Assembly: GCA_004293675.1 (NCBI GenBank)
Contig: READ01000011.1
Location: 1 to 64,000, forward strand
Direction: 5' to 3'
Source: Betaproteobacteria bacterium
GTDB lineage: Bacteria > Pseudomonadota > Gammaproteobacteria > Burkholderiales > Casimicrobiaceae
DNA length: 64,000 nt
The stretch's first letter is position 1, and every line of letters begins with the position of its first letter. The translations under genes and the position numbers were made by a program. Under the pieces are notes generated by a model, which did not search any database, was not told the origin of the DNA, and was given only the letters and a program-made list of their open reading frames with translations. Below are positions 17,777 through 25,204 of this stretch, one piece after another.

Positions 17777-18268
17777 ATGAGCGACGGACACGGCGACTTA
17801 ATCAAAACTCCAAAACAACTCATCATCGTCTGTATCGTGGCGCTGGTCGTCCCGGTTGCCATCGCCTATTTGGGTGCGCAGCTGGTCACCGGCAGCAAGC
17901 GCATCGACGAATCAGAGGCGAAAAAATCAGTCGAACAGCGCATTAAGCCCGTGGGCGAAATCGCTAAATTTGACGGCACGCCGCCGCCCGCGCCCGTAGC
18001 GGCTGCGGCGGGCGCGGTCGTGAAAGCAAAAAGCGGGGAAGAGGTTTATCAGGCGGCCTGTACAGCGTGCCATGGCGCTGGTATTGCTGGCGCGCCGAAG
18101 ACGGGCGACAAAACCGCGTGGGCTGCGCGCGTGACGCAAGGTGCCGCAACGCTCTACGATCACGCGATCAAGGGCTTCAAGACGATGCCAGCGAAGGGCG
18201 GTCAAACGGCGTTGTCGGACGATGAAGTCAAAGCGGCTGTTGACTACCAGCTTGCAAAGCTCAAGTAG
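17777..18268 (+). CDS. membrane-anchored cytochrome c5-type protein
   Basis: A protein of 163 residues with one hydrophobic anchor (about 15-35), a proline/alanine linker (69-82) and a C-terminal class I cytochrome c domain. The haem motif is CTACH at 95-99, and a likely axial methionine is Met137 in KTMPAKGG. This fits the cytochrome c5 family, a small electron carrier to terminal oxidases on the outer face of the inner membrane. It stands alone between tRNA-Arg and apaH and is followed by a rho-independent terminator. Confidence 0.92.
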   Translation: MSDGHGDLIKTPKQLIIVCIVALVVPVAIAYLGAQLVTGSKRIDESEAKKSVEQRIKPVGEIAKFDGTPPPAPVAAAAGAVVKAKSGEEVYQAACTACHGAGIAGAPKTGDKTAWAARVTQGAATLYDHAIKGFKTMPAKGGQTALSDDEVKAAVDYQLAKLK

Positions 18269-18293
18269 CTCGCAGCCTGTGTCATCACGCCAA

Positions 18294-18322
18294 GAAAAAA
18301 CGCGCCCAACGGCGCGTTTTTT
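18294..18322 (+). terminator. rho-independent terminator after cytochrome c5 gene
   Basis: An inverted repeat AACGCGCC / GGCGCGTT with a 4-base loop, preceded by A's and followed by a run of six T's, 26 bases after the cytochrome stop. The A and T flanks make it able to work in both directions. Confidence 0.85.
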
Positions 18323-18343
18323 ATTTCTGAAGGGTGCTAACTC

Positions 18344-19174
18344 ATGAGCACCTACGTCATCGGCGACGTGCAGGGCTGCGACGATGAGCTGGGCGCACTG
18401 CTATCGCTGATGCGATTTAATCGTTCAAAAGATCATGTTTTGTTTGTGGGCGATTTGGTTAATCGGGGCCCCAAGTCTGCGGAAGTCTTGCGCCGCGTCA
18501 AGGCACTCCACGCTGATGGCGCGGCCGACAGCGTGCTCGGAAACCACGATTTCTTCTTAATCATGGCGCGAGAGGGCTTCTCGAAACTACATGACGGAGA
18601 CACGCTGGAGCAAGTGCTCACAGCGCCCGATGCGGCCGAATTGGTTGAATGGCTGCGCCATCGGCCGCTAATGATCGAGCGGGACGGCCACTGCGTTGTG
18701 CACGCAGGGCTGTTGCCCGCGTGGACGATGGCCGATGCGCGTTCGCTCGCCCGGGAGCTCGAGCGTGAAATACGTAGCCCAGATTACCGCGAATTTCTAG
18801 CGAACTTGTTTGGCAACGAACCACGCATCTGGCACGACGATTTGCGAGGGTCGCCGCGGCACCGTGCCAGCGTCAATGCGTTCGCGCGGCTTCGGTTTTG
18901 CACGCCGTTTTCGGAAATCGAATTCAAAGAAAAACGGGATGCCTCGTTCGCGCCGCCCGGCTTTTCGCCTTGGTTTGCCCAGCCAGCGCGCCGAAGTGCT
19001 AGCGCGCATGTCGTGTCGGGGCATTGGTCGAGCGAGGGCTTGCGGCTGTTGCCCAACACCAGCTTGCTAGATTCAGGTTGCCTATGGGGCGGCGCGCTCA
19101 CCGCACTGCGACTCGATGATCGCGCCGTTTTCCAAGTGCCGAGCGCTCAACCGATGTCGATCGATTCGGACTGA
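18344..19174 (+). CDS. apaH: bis(5'-nucleosyl)-tetraphosphatase, symmetrical
   Basis: ApaH of 276 residues, the usual length. It hydrolyses Ap4A to two ADP and also removes Np4 caps from RNA. The metallophosphatase motifs are in order: IGDVQGCDDEL near 7-17 (GDxxG), VGDLVNRGP (GDxxxRG), LGNHDFFL (GNHD), and later VVHAGLLP and VSGHWS. The last 28 bases overlap the end of the convergent acyltransferase gene. There is no ksgA or apaG neighbour here, unlike in enterobacteria. Confidence 0.93.
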   Translation: MSTYVIGDVQGCDDELGALLSLMRFNRSKDHVLFVGDLVNRGPKSAEVLRRVKALHADGAADSVLGNHDFFLIMAREGFSKLHDGDTLEQVLTAPDAAELVEWLRHRPLMIERDGHCVVHAGLLPAWTMADARSLARELEREIRSPDYREFLANLFGNEPRIWHDDLRGSPRHRASVNAFARLRFCTPFSEIEFKEKRDASFAPPGFSPWFAQPARRSASAHVVSGHWSSEGLRLLPNTSLLDSGCLWGGALTALRLDDRAVFQVPSAQPMSIDSD

Positions 19175-19890
19175 ACCGCGGCGCGAATAAGCGCCTCGGC
19201 CTCGGCCGCCACCGCGCGACGGTTGTTATTGGCGCAGTCAATCGCGCGCAGAAACTGAACTTCAACGGTCATGGGGGACGCTGCATGAATGGCGCGCAGC
19301 GATTGCAGCAAATTCATGTCACCGATATAGGCCGCGGCGTCGCTGCGTTTCCCGGCAGCAAAGTAGCGAATGGCTACGACCCAGACCTCGCCCCCTGCCG
19401 CGACCACAGGCTCCAAGAGCGACGCGTGAAATTTCATCACGTCGTGCCCAATACTTGTTGTCCCCTCGGGAAACACCGCCACCGTCTCACCGGCGTCCAT
19501 CAATTCATGGACAACGCGCCCCAGCCGCAGTGTTTCCTTACGGTCGCTGCGGTTTATGAAGATTGTGCCCACGTTGGCCAGCAATCGCCCCGCCAGCGGC
19601 CATTCGCGCAATTCAGCTTTGGCGATGAAATGGCAAGCTCGCTCGCTGTTGAGGGCAAAAATATCCGCCCAAGATACGTGATTGGCGACGAGCGTGACCG
19701 GACGCTCCGCACCGCTGGGAAAATTCGCGGCCCTCACCGTCACGCCAAGAATTGCTAGCAATTCACGCGACCAAGTCCGCACGATATGGCGGCGTTGTTC
19801 GGGTTTCGCCCAACGATAGGTAGTGACCGAAATCGCCAAACCTGCGAGCATTTTCAAAATTAAACGTAAAAGCCGCAGACCAAAACCCAT
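19147..19890 (-). CDS. 1-acyl-sn-glycerol-3-phosphate acyltransferase (PlsC family)
   Basis: A lysophospholipid acyltransferase of 247 residues from the ATG at 19890. After a hydrophobic N-terminal segment come the catalytic H-x4-D in NHVSWAD (His71, Asp76) and the substrate-binding FPEGT at 140-144, with INRSD between. It adds a second acyl chain to lysophosphatidic acid or a related acceptor at the inner membrane. A longer frame opens at 19983 but its extra 31 residues are polar and unlike the family. It converges on apaH with a 28-base coding overlap. Confidence 0.88.
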   Translation of the reverse strand: MGFGLRLLRLILKMLAGLAISVTTYRWAKPEQRRHIVRTWSRELLAILGVTVRAANFPSGAERPVTLVANHVSWADIFALNSERACHFIAKAELREWPLAGRLLANVGTIFINRSDRKETLRLGRVVHELMDAGETVAVFPEGTTSIGHDVMKFHASLLEPVVAAGGEVWVVAIRYFAAGKRSDAAAYIGDMNLLQSLRAIHAASPMTVEVQFLRAIDCANNNRRAVAAEAEALIRAAVQSESIDIG

Positions 19891-20065
19891 AAGCGCTGAG
19901 CGATAGAAAATAACTGGTAGTCGAATTGAACCAATTTCTCTATTATTGCGACATAGAGGTGAATGATCCAAATAAGCGCACAATACGCTTGTAATGGGTC
20001 AGTGGCGCAACTTTGCGCAACATTCCGTCTTTCATAGCGTACCGTAGCCCTTAGGAGATCACAGC

Positions 20066-21124
20066 ATGTCACGAATTCTTACTCTTGGACTCACTGCCGC
20101 AGCGCTTGCGCTGGTTGGTTGCGAGGCCACCGCGCCCAAAATGGGCACCGACAGCGCAAAGACCACAGCCACCGGTTCGGCCGGTGGTGCGGGCGCGCAA
20201 AATGTGAACGCGAAGCTCGGTCGCTGCGACCGTCCTGCGGGCACCATTGCGCTCGTTGAGGACACGAGCCTTGATTGGTACCGTGCCTACCTCGACAAAT
20301 ACCGCCTTGGCTCCACTACGCCAGTGCTGCGCCTGCTGATTCAGCAATCCAATTGCTTCATCGTCGTTGAGCGCGGACGCGCCATGGCCAACATGCAGCA
20401 GGAGCGCGCGCTACAAAGCTCGGGCGAGATGCGTCAGAACTCCAATTTCGGCAAAGGCCAAATGGTTGCCGCTGATTATTCGCTCACGCCTGAAGTGCTC
20501 ATCAGTGCTCGCGGCACCAGCGGCTTGGGCGCAGGCCTTGCCGGTATGGGCGGTCGTTTGGGTGTGCTCGGTGCAATTGCCGGTGGCATTCAAACCAACG
20601 AATCGGCTGTGATGTTGACCTTGGTGGATAACCGCTCGGGTGTGCAAGTTGCGGCGGCTGAGGGTTCTTCATCGAACACCGATTTCAGTCTGGGCGCAAT
20701 CCTCGTGGGCTCTTCCGGTGTCGGCGGCGCGGGTGGTTACACCAATACGCCGCAAGGTAAAGTCGTTGCAGCAGCGTTCACCGATGCTTACAACAACATC
20801 ATCAACGCCGTAAAAAACTACACGCCGCAAACAATGGGTGATCGTGGCATGGGCACCGGTGGCCGCTTGACTGTTGACGGCGGCTCGCAACAACAAGGCG
20901 CATCGATTGCTTCAAGCCAAGCAGCCGGTCCGGCAGCAGCGAACGCATCGATGAGCATGCGCGATGCGCAAGCCAAGCTCAATCAGCTGGGCTACAACGT
21001 GGGCACCCCTGACGGCCAAATGGGTCGCAAAACGGTCGAGCAACTGCGCGCGTTCCAGCGTGATCGCCGCATCAGCACGACGGGTCAACTCGATCAAGCC
21101 ACGATGAACGAATTGGCAAAGTAA
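20066..21124 (+). CDS. CsgG-like lipoprotein with C-terminal peptidoglycan-binding domain
   Basis: A protein of 352 residues. It opens with a lipoprotein signal ending LVGC at residue 19. Residues 50-270 resemble the CsgG/curli-assembly family (VVERGRAMANMQQERALQ, ADYSLTPEVLIS, glycine-rich middle, AAFTDAYNNIINAV). Residues 296-352 are a PG_binding_1 domain (DAQAKLNQLGYNVGTPDGQMGRKTVEQLRAFQ split by a normal loop). This suggests an outer-membrane lipoprotein held to the cell wall. No csgA, B or E genes are nearby, so a curli role is not implied. A strong terminator follows. Confidence 0.85.
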   Translation: MSRILTLGLTAAALALVGCEATAPKMGTDSAKTTATGSAGGAGAQNVNAKLGRCDRPAGTIALVEDTSLDWYRAYLDKYRLGSTTPVLRLLIQQSNCFIVVERGRAMANMQQERALQSSGEMRQNSNFGKGQMVAADYSLTPEVLISARGTSGLGAGLAGMGGRLGVLGAIAGGIQTNESAVMLTLVDNRSGVQVAAAEGSSSNTDFSLGAILVGSSGVGGAGGYTNTPQGKVVAAAFTDAYNNIINAVKNYTPQTMGDRGMGTGGRLTVDGGSQQQGASIASSQAAGPAAANASMSMRDAQAKLNQLGYNVGTPDGQMGRKTVEQLRAFQRDRRISTTGQLDQATMNELAK

Positions 21125-21150
21125 TTCGTTACTTTCCCACCGAAAAATCA

Positions 21151-21177
21151 GACCCGCCTCGTGCGGGTCTTTTTTTT
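21151..21177 (+). terminator. rho-independent terminator after CsgG-like gene
   Basis: Stem GACCCGC / GCGGGTC with a 5-base loop, followed by eight T's, 27 bases after the stop codon at 21124. Confidence 0.92.
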
Positions 21178-21270
21178 GACCGCTCGATGCGGCCACAATG
21201 CACGGCAAACTACTCGCCGCAACGCGTCGTCAGCTGACGCTTTTCGGCAGTATGTCAATTGGCACGATAA

Positions 21271-21289
21271 AAAATGACATTGTCATTTT
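21271..21289. repeat. short perfect palindrome upstream of bactofilin gene
   Basis: AAAATGAC and GTCATTTT separated by three bases. It lies between the CsgG-like terminator and the bactofilin gene, 130 bases before the latter's start, so it could be a regulator site. No partner regulator is known from the window. Confidence 0.4.
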
Positions 21290-21309
21290 CTACACTGATA
21301 CCGCGCAAT

Positions 21310-21326
21310 GCCTTATTAAATAAGGC
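21310..21326. repeat. solitary 17-bp palindrome of the 84-bp element family
   Basis: GCCTTATTAAATAAGGC, 17 bases, matching the left module of the paired elements at 22147, 39831, 49417 and 59017. No well-conserved partner is found 67 bases on either side; 21246-21262 keeps about 11 of 17 positions and may be a decayed one. Confidence 0.6.
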
Positions 21327-21418
21327 TTCCAGCGTTACAAGAAAAATAATACGCACGTGGCACGACCGTTGCACTAGTCCATCACGGAAACCTGATAGGT
21401 GTATCAAGGGAGACAGAG

Positions 21419-22126
21419 ATGGGAATGCTTGACAACTGGCTTGTACAGAAATTTAGCGCGCTGCGTGGCGGCGAGTTCCTATCGGCAGGGGGAATTCCGC
21501 CGTCCGCGAAACTCGCGGCGGCGGAAGCTGCTTTCTCGGGCGGCCGTTCTACACATGCTGCAAACGGCATCGCACCGGCGGGCCAACCCGCCAAGCGTCG
21601 CCAAGGAAAAGATTATTCCGTCGCACTCAGCCCATCGGATTGGGCATCGGTCGAACAATTTCTAGATCGCCCCAATCGCCCAGCAACCCAAGCTGCCTCG
21701 TGCCTTGACGGCGAGCTCACCGTAGGCGCAGGTGCCGAGCTCAACAGCACCGACATCATTCAGTGCAAAACACTTCGTGTACTCGGTACGCTCAATGCAC
21801 CCGTGTTTGCACAGCGCTTGATTATCGAAGCCACGGGCGTTGTCAACGGCACGGCACGCGTTGGCAGCGCGCAGATCGCCGGCACGTTCGACGGAACCCT
21901 TCGCGTGCACGGCACCATGAGAATTCGCTCGAGCGCCAAGGTGCAAGGCAAACTCCGCGCGTACGAATACGAGATCTCAGAGGGTGCCGAGGTCAGCGAA
22001 AATCGCCAGCGCGTCGCTCAACCGGCCACGCCGACTTGGGTGCAAGACGACGAGGGTAGCTTTGACGGTGATTTCCCCGAATCAATGATGTCGATGACCT
22101 TAAAAAAGGTTGCTACGGCGCGCTGA
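21419..22126 (+). CDS. bactofilin-family (polymer-forming cytoskeletal) protein
   Basis: A protein of 235 residues. Residues about 95-195 read as a bactofilin beta-helix, with short repeats of six to seven residues rich in G, V, I and polar turns (LTVGAGAEL, VLGTLNAPV, IEATGVVNG, VGSAQIAG, LRVHGTMRI). The N-terminal 90 residues are low in conservation and probably disordered, and the C-terminus is short and acidic. Bactofilins polymerise without nucleotide at the membrane and shape or recruit cell-wall enzymes. GGAGA lies 10 bases upstream of the start. The neighbouring lipoprotein carries a peptidoglycan-binding domain, a possible functional link (inference). Confidence 0.85.
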   Translation: MGMLDNWLVQKFSALRGGEFLSAGGIPPSAKLAAAEAAFSGGRSTHAANGIAPAGQPAKRRQGKDYSVALSPSDWASVEQFLDRPNRPATQAASCLDGELTVGAGAELNSTDIIQCKTLRVLGTLNAPVFAQRLIIEATGVVNGTARVGSAQIAGTFDGTLRVHGTMRIRSSAKVQGKLRAYEYEISEGAEVSENRQRVAQPATPTWVQDDEGSFDGDFPESMMSMTLKKVATAR

Positions 22127-22146
22127 AGTCAACTTTATCGTGTAAC

Positions 22147-22230
22147 GCCTTATGAAATAAGGCTTCAACGATATTTAGTGTACTTTTCGAAAGTATCTGC
22201 AATTTCTCTTAACGCCTTATTTAATTTGGC
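22147..22230 (-). repeat. 84-bp paired-palindrome element, copy B (inverted)
   Basis: Two 17-bp near-palindromes, GCCTTATGAAATAAGGC (22147-22163) and GCCTTATTTAATTTGGC (22214-22230), at a 67-base pitch. Read on the minus strand it is in the same order as the copies at 39831, 49417 and 59017. It lies between the convergent bactofilin and DUF456 genes, with TAAC and GTTA just outside extending the outer inverted repeat. Confidence 0.85.
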
Positions 22231-22276
22231 GTTAAAGAATAAAGCTGAAAATTAGGCATTTTTTCGCTATCTGCTG

Positions 22277-22762
22277 CTAAAAAACCAGCGCCGCGACAAA
22301 CAAGCCAATCATCATAAAAATGAGCACCAACTTCACAATGGTGCCCACCAGCAAACCCAGCCAAGTCGCCAATCCCACCTTGGCTGCTCGCTTGCCATCG
22401 CGCTCGCTTAGATACTGCCCCAAGGCCGCACCCACAAACGGCATGAAGAGCACACCCACGAGCCCCATAAAGATGCCGGCAATCGTGCCGAGCGCCGCGC
22501 CCACGATGGCAAGCTTCGACGCGCCCGCCTTTTTCGCGCCCATGATCGTCGCCACGTAATCGGTGACCCAAGCCAGCACCGCCAGCACGACGCATAGCGC
22601 AACAATCCACCACGGCACTTTGGTGAAGTCATCTAACCATGCGCCGAGCACAATGCCACCCAGCACCAGCACCACGCCGGGCAGCGCGGGCAGCACTGCA
22701 CCCGCCACACCTACGGCGATCAAGATCACCACCAGTACCCAACCAAGCGTTGTAGCGTCCAT
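22277..22762 (-). CDS. DUF456 family membrane protein
   Basis: A small integral membrane protein of 161 residues with about four to five hydrophobic segments, rich in G, A, V and L. The DUF456 landmarks are LPALPGVVLVLGGIVLGAW near 25-45, the central VTDYVATIMGAKKAGASK and GALFGPFVG-like MGLVGVLFMPFVGAALGQ. Function unknown. It is oriented toward the bactofilin gene and starts about 37 bases from the next gene's end on the same strand. Confidence 0.88.
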   Translation of the reverse strand: MDATTLGWVLVVILIAVGVAGAVLPALPGVVLVLGGIVLGAWLDDFTKVPWWIVALCVVLAVLAWVTDYVATIMGAKKAGASKLAIVGAALGTIAGIFMGLVGVLFMPFVGAALGQYLSERDGKRAAKVGLATWLGLLVGTIVKLVLIFMMIGLFVAALVF

Positions 22763-22798
22763 GAAAAGCCTTATTTGAGTGGCAAATTGTGTCGAGCG

Positions 22799-23278
22799 TT
22801 AATGCGCCGGATAGTCAGAGCGGACTTTATCCCAATTGACGCGCCGGGTGTTTCCCGCATTGGCTCGATCGTCGTCAATGATTACGTCGGGCGGCACCAA
22901 CCACATCACCTCGAACTCAATGCCGTCGATGTCGCGCCCATACAAGCTCTTCGTTGTGCCGTGATCGGATTCGCCAGTCAGCGCGTTCATCGCCATCAAG
23001 CGCTCACGCATCACGAGCAAATCAGTGAGCGATTCCACTTGCCACGCCAAGTGATACAAGCCCACCGAGCTCCGCCCGGCCGTCGTGTCACCCGCGTTGG
23101 CACCGAGGCTAAACAAGCCCAAATCATGGTCATTCGTTGAATTCGCAGCGCGCATAAAAATCGCGTCCTCGCCACGACCAAACGCCTTAACGAAGCCAAA
23201 TGCGTCGGCGTAGAACTTCGCGCTCAAAGTCGCACTTCGAACGAATAAAACAGCGTGATTAAGGCGAGTAATTTTCAT
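22799..23278 (-). CDS. VOC family protein (dioxygenase/glyoxalase-like)
   Basis: A two-module VOC protein of 159 residues: LNHAVLFVRS with likely metal ligand His8 at the start, YHLAWQVESL in the second module (another His), and IEFEVMW near residue 130 giving the acidic ligand. The size fits small extradiol dioxygenase-like or glyoxalase-like proteins. The ATG at 23278 overlaps the stop of the LysR gene (ATGA), so the two are translationally coupled and the regulator may control this enzyme. A TTG two codons upstream is a less likely start. Confidence 0.85.
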   Translation of the reverse strand: MKITRLNHAVLFVRSATLSAKFYADAFGFVKAFGRGEDAIFMRAANSTNDHDLGLFSLGANAGDTTAGRSSVGLYHLAWQVESLTDLLVMRERLMAMNALTGESDHGTTKSLYGRDIDGIEFEVMWLVPPDVIIDDDRANAGNTRRVNWDKVRSDYPAH

Positions 23279-24216
23279 GCGCAAAACGGAGTGAGTGACT
23301 TTGTAGACGATTGCAAGGTGGGGTCGTTTTGAAGTGTTTCCAGCGCGAATTCCACGAACGAGCGAATTCGTGGCGCGACGTGCTCGCGGTGCGGATAGTG
23401 AATCACCATCTCGCGCGTGCCCGGATCGTTGTAGTTATTGAGCACCACCTTGAGCCGACCGGCCTGCAAATGCGGCCACGCAAAATGCAACGACACGCGA
23501 GAGATCCCGAGCCCCGCCACCGCCGCATCGCCCACCGCTTCGGTGTCTGAAAGCGTGAGCGAGGGCGCTGCGGCATCAAACGTCGTGAGCTTTCCTTTGA
23601 GCTTCAATGTCCACGGCACCGAGAGCCCCGAGGCAAATCGCAACATGATGATGTGGTGTGCCGCGAGCTCGTCGGGTGTTTTTGGGATACCGCGTTTTTT
23701 TAAGTATGCGGGGCTGGCCACCATCACGCCCGAGAGCGCGCAAATCCGCCGCGTGATGAGCGACGAATCGGCAATCGCGCCACCGCGAATGGCCACGTCG
23801 TAGCCATCACGCACCAAATCAACCTTGCGATCATCAAACGACAGATCAAGCCGAATCTGCGGATAGCGCTTGTACAACCCGGCAAGCATTGGCATCAAGT
23901 AGCGCCGACCAAAGGCCGAACCGCAAGTCACGCGAACCAAGCCCGCGGGGGATTTCTCTTTATCGCGCACTGATTGCGCTGCGTCTTCGAGCGCTGCCAG
24001 TCCGATTTCGGCTCTTGAAAGAAACGCAGCCCCTTCCTCGGTCAACGCAATCGAGCGCGTTGTTCGATTAAAAAGGCGCACTTCAAGTGCGGACTCTAAG
24101 CGAGCAATGCTCGCCGCCACAGCCTGCGGCGACAGGTCCAGCGTGCGCGCGGCTTGAGTGAAGCTGCCGTGCTTTGCCGCAGCAACAAAGGCCAGCGTTC
24201 CCCGAAGATGCTCCAT
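23275..24216 (-). CDS. LysR-family transcriptional regulator
   Basis: A LysR regulator of 313 residues: N-terminal winged helix-turn-helix (FVAAAKHGSFTQAARTLDLS, then VAASIARLESAL and LFNRTTRSIALTEEG) at 9-62 and a periplasmic-binding-like effector domain from about 90. Sequence features such as GLVRVTCGSAFGRRYLMP place it in the CrgA/DsdC-like large group that commonly controls a divergent oxidoreductase. The NAD(P)-binding oxidoreductase gene is divergent from it, 120 bases away, and is a likely target. Confidence 0.92.
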   Translation of the reverse strand: MEHLRGTLAFVAAAKHGSFTQAARTLDLSPQAVAASIARLESALEVRLFNRTTRSIALTEEGAAFLSRAEIGLAALEDAAQSVRDKEKSPAGLVRVTCGSAFGRRYLMPMLAGLYKRYPQIRLDLSFDDRKVDLVRDGYDVAIRGGAIADSSLITRRICALSGVMVASPAYLKKRGIPKTPDELAAHHIIMLRFASGLSVPWTLKLKGKLTTFDAAAPSLTLSDTEAVGDAAVAGLGISRVSLHFAWPHLQAGRLKVVLNNYNDPGTREMVIHYPHREHVAPRIRSFVEFALETLQNDPTLQSSTKSLTPFCA

Positions 24217-24336
24217 CTATTTACAATAGAAAATTGCTAATCAATCAATCTTACATCGCTTTATATTGTTTGTCGAACACTCCAAAATTCTCACATCGGA
24301 TCACTGATCCAATTTTTGAACAACAGGAGACACATC

Positions 24337-25188
24337 ATGACCAACAAAATTCTCGTCACTGGCGCATCGGGCAATATCGGCGCACCGCTCGTTAGAGAAC
24401 TGCAAGCGATCAGCGCAGACTTCGTCGTGTTACGCAGCAAACCAAGTACCGCCACTAGTCTTGAAACCCGCGTTGCGGACTTCGGCAATGTCACTGCGTT
24501 GACCCAGGCCTTCAAAGGCATCGACACACTCTTTTTGCTGTTTCCGTTGGTGGAGAACAAAGTTGAGCTCGCCACGAACGCGGCAGCAGCTGCCAAAGCC
24601 GCAGGCGTTAAACACATCGTTCGCTCCAGCGGCGCCGGTGCCGATTCATCGAGCGACTTTGCGCTGCCTAAGCTGCAAGGCACGATTGACGACATCTTGG
24701 CGGCCACCGACATCCCGACAACGTTCCTCCGCCCCGGCAGCTTCATGCAAAACTACGTGACCTATCAATCGCAAGCGATCAAAGACGGCAGCATCTACAT
24801 GGCCGACGGCGGTAAAACCCAGGCTTTGATTGACACCCGCGACATCGCCGCCGTCGCCGCGCGAATCCTAGCGAATCCAGCACCGCACGCGGGCAAGGCC
24901 TACACGCTCACAGGCGGCGAAGACTTCACGGGCGCACAAGCCGCCGCAGCGATCAGCGCGGCGCTCGGCAAATCGGTCCAACACCTCAGCGTTCCAACCG
25001 AGGCCGCTGTTGCAACGATGAACCAGTGGGGCTTGCCGCCGTTCATCGTCAACGTCATGGATTCACTCAACAAAATCGTGAGCGCTGGTTACGCCAGCGG
25101 CGTGTCACCGGATGTTGAAAACATTCTTGGCCGGAAACCACGTACGTTTGGTGCGTTCGTGAACGAAAATGTTGGGGCGTGGAAATAG
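24337..25188 (+). CDS. NmrA-like NAD(P)-binding oxidoreductase
   Basis: An atypical short-chain-dehydrogenase-fold protein of 283 residues. The nucleotide-binding motif TGASGNIG is at 8-15, followed by a strand and Lys/Arg-rich turn (RSKPSTA), and DTLFLLFPLVENKV and HIVRSSGAGAD further on; the classical Y-x3-K is not evident, as in the NmrA/QOR2 group. Members reduce quinones or azo dyes or act as redox sensors. GGAG lies 8 bases before the ATG at 24337. It is divergent from the LysR gene, the likely regulator. Confidence 0.88.
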   Translation: MTNKILVTGASGNIGAPLVRELQAISADFVVLRSKPSTATSLETRVADFGNVTALTQAFKGIDTLFLLFPLVENKVELATNAAAAAKAAGVKHIVRSSGAGADSSSDFALPKLQGTIDDILAATDIPTTFLRPGSFMQNYVTYQSQAIKDGSIYMADGGKTQALIDTRDIAAVAARILANPAPHAGKAYTLTGGEDFTGAQAAAAISAALGKSVQHLSVPTEAAVATMNQWGLPPFIVNVMDSLNKIVSAGYASGVSPDVENILGRKPRTFGAFVNENVGAWK

Positions 25189-25204
25189 TTAGAAACGACG
25201 AGTG

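Noticed and set aside
22147-22230. 84-bp elements as integron attC sites
   Set aside because: They are imperfect palindromes with TAAC/GTTA-like ends, but the flanking genes are ordinary chromosomal genes on both strands, there are no cassette-like single ORFs between sites, no integrase is seen, and each half is itself palindromic, which attC halves are not.
22766-22781. Further module of the 84-bp family near the DUF456 start
   Set aside because: GCCTTATTTGAGTGGC is one base short, lacks a palindromic right arm, and the expected partner at 67 bases upstream would be in coding sequence.
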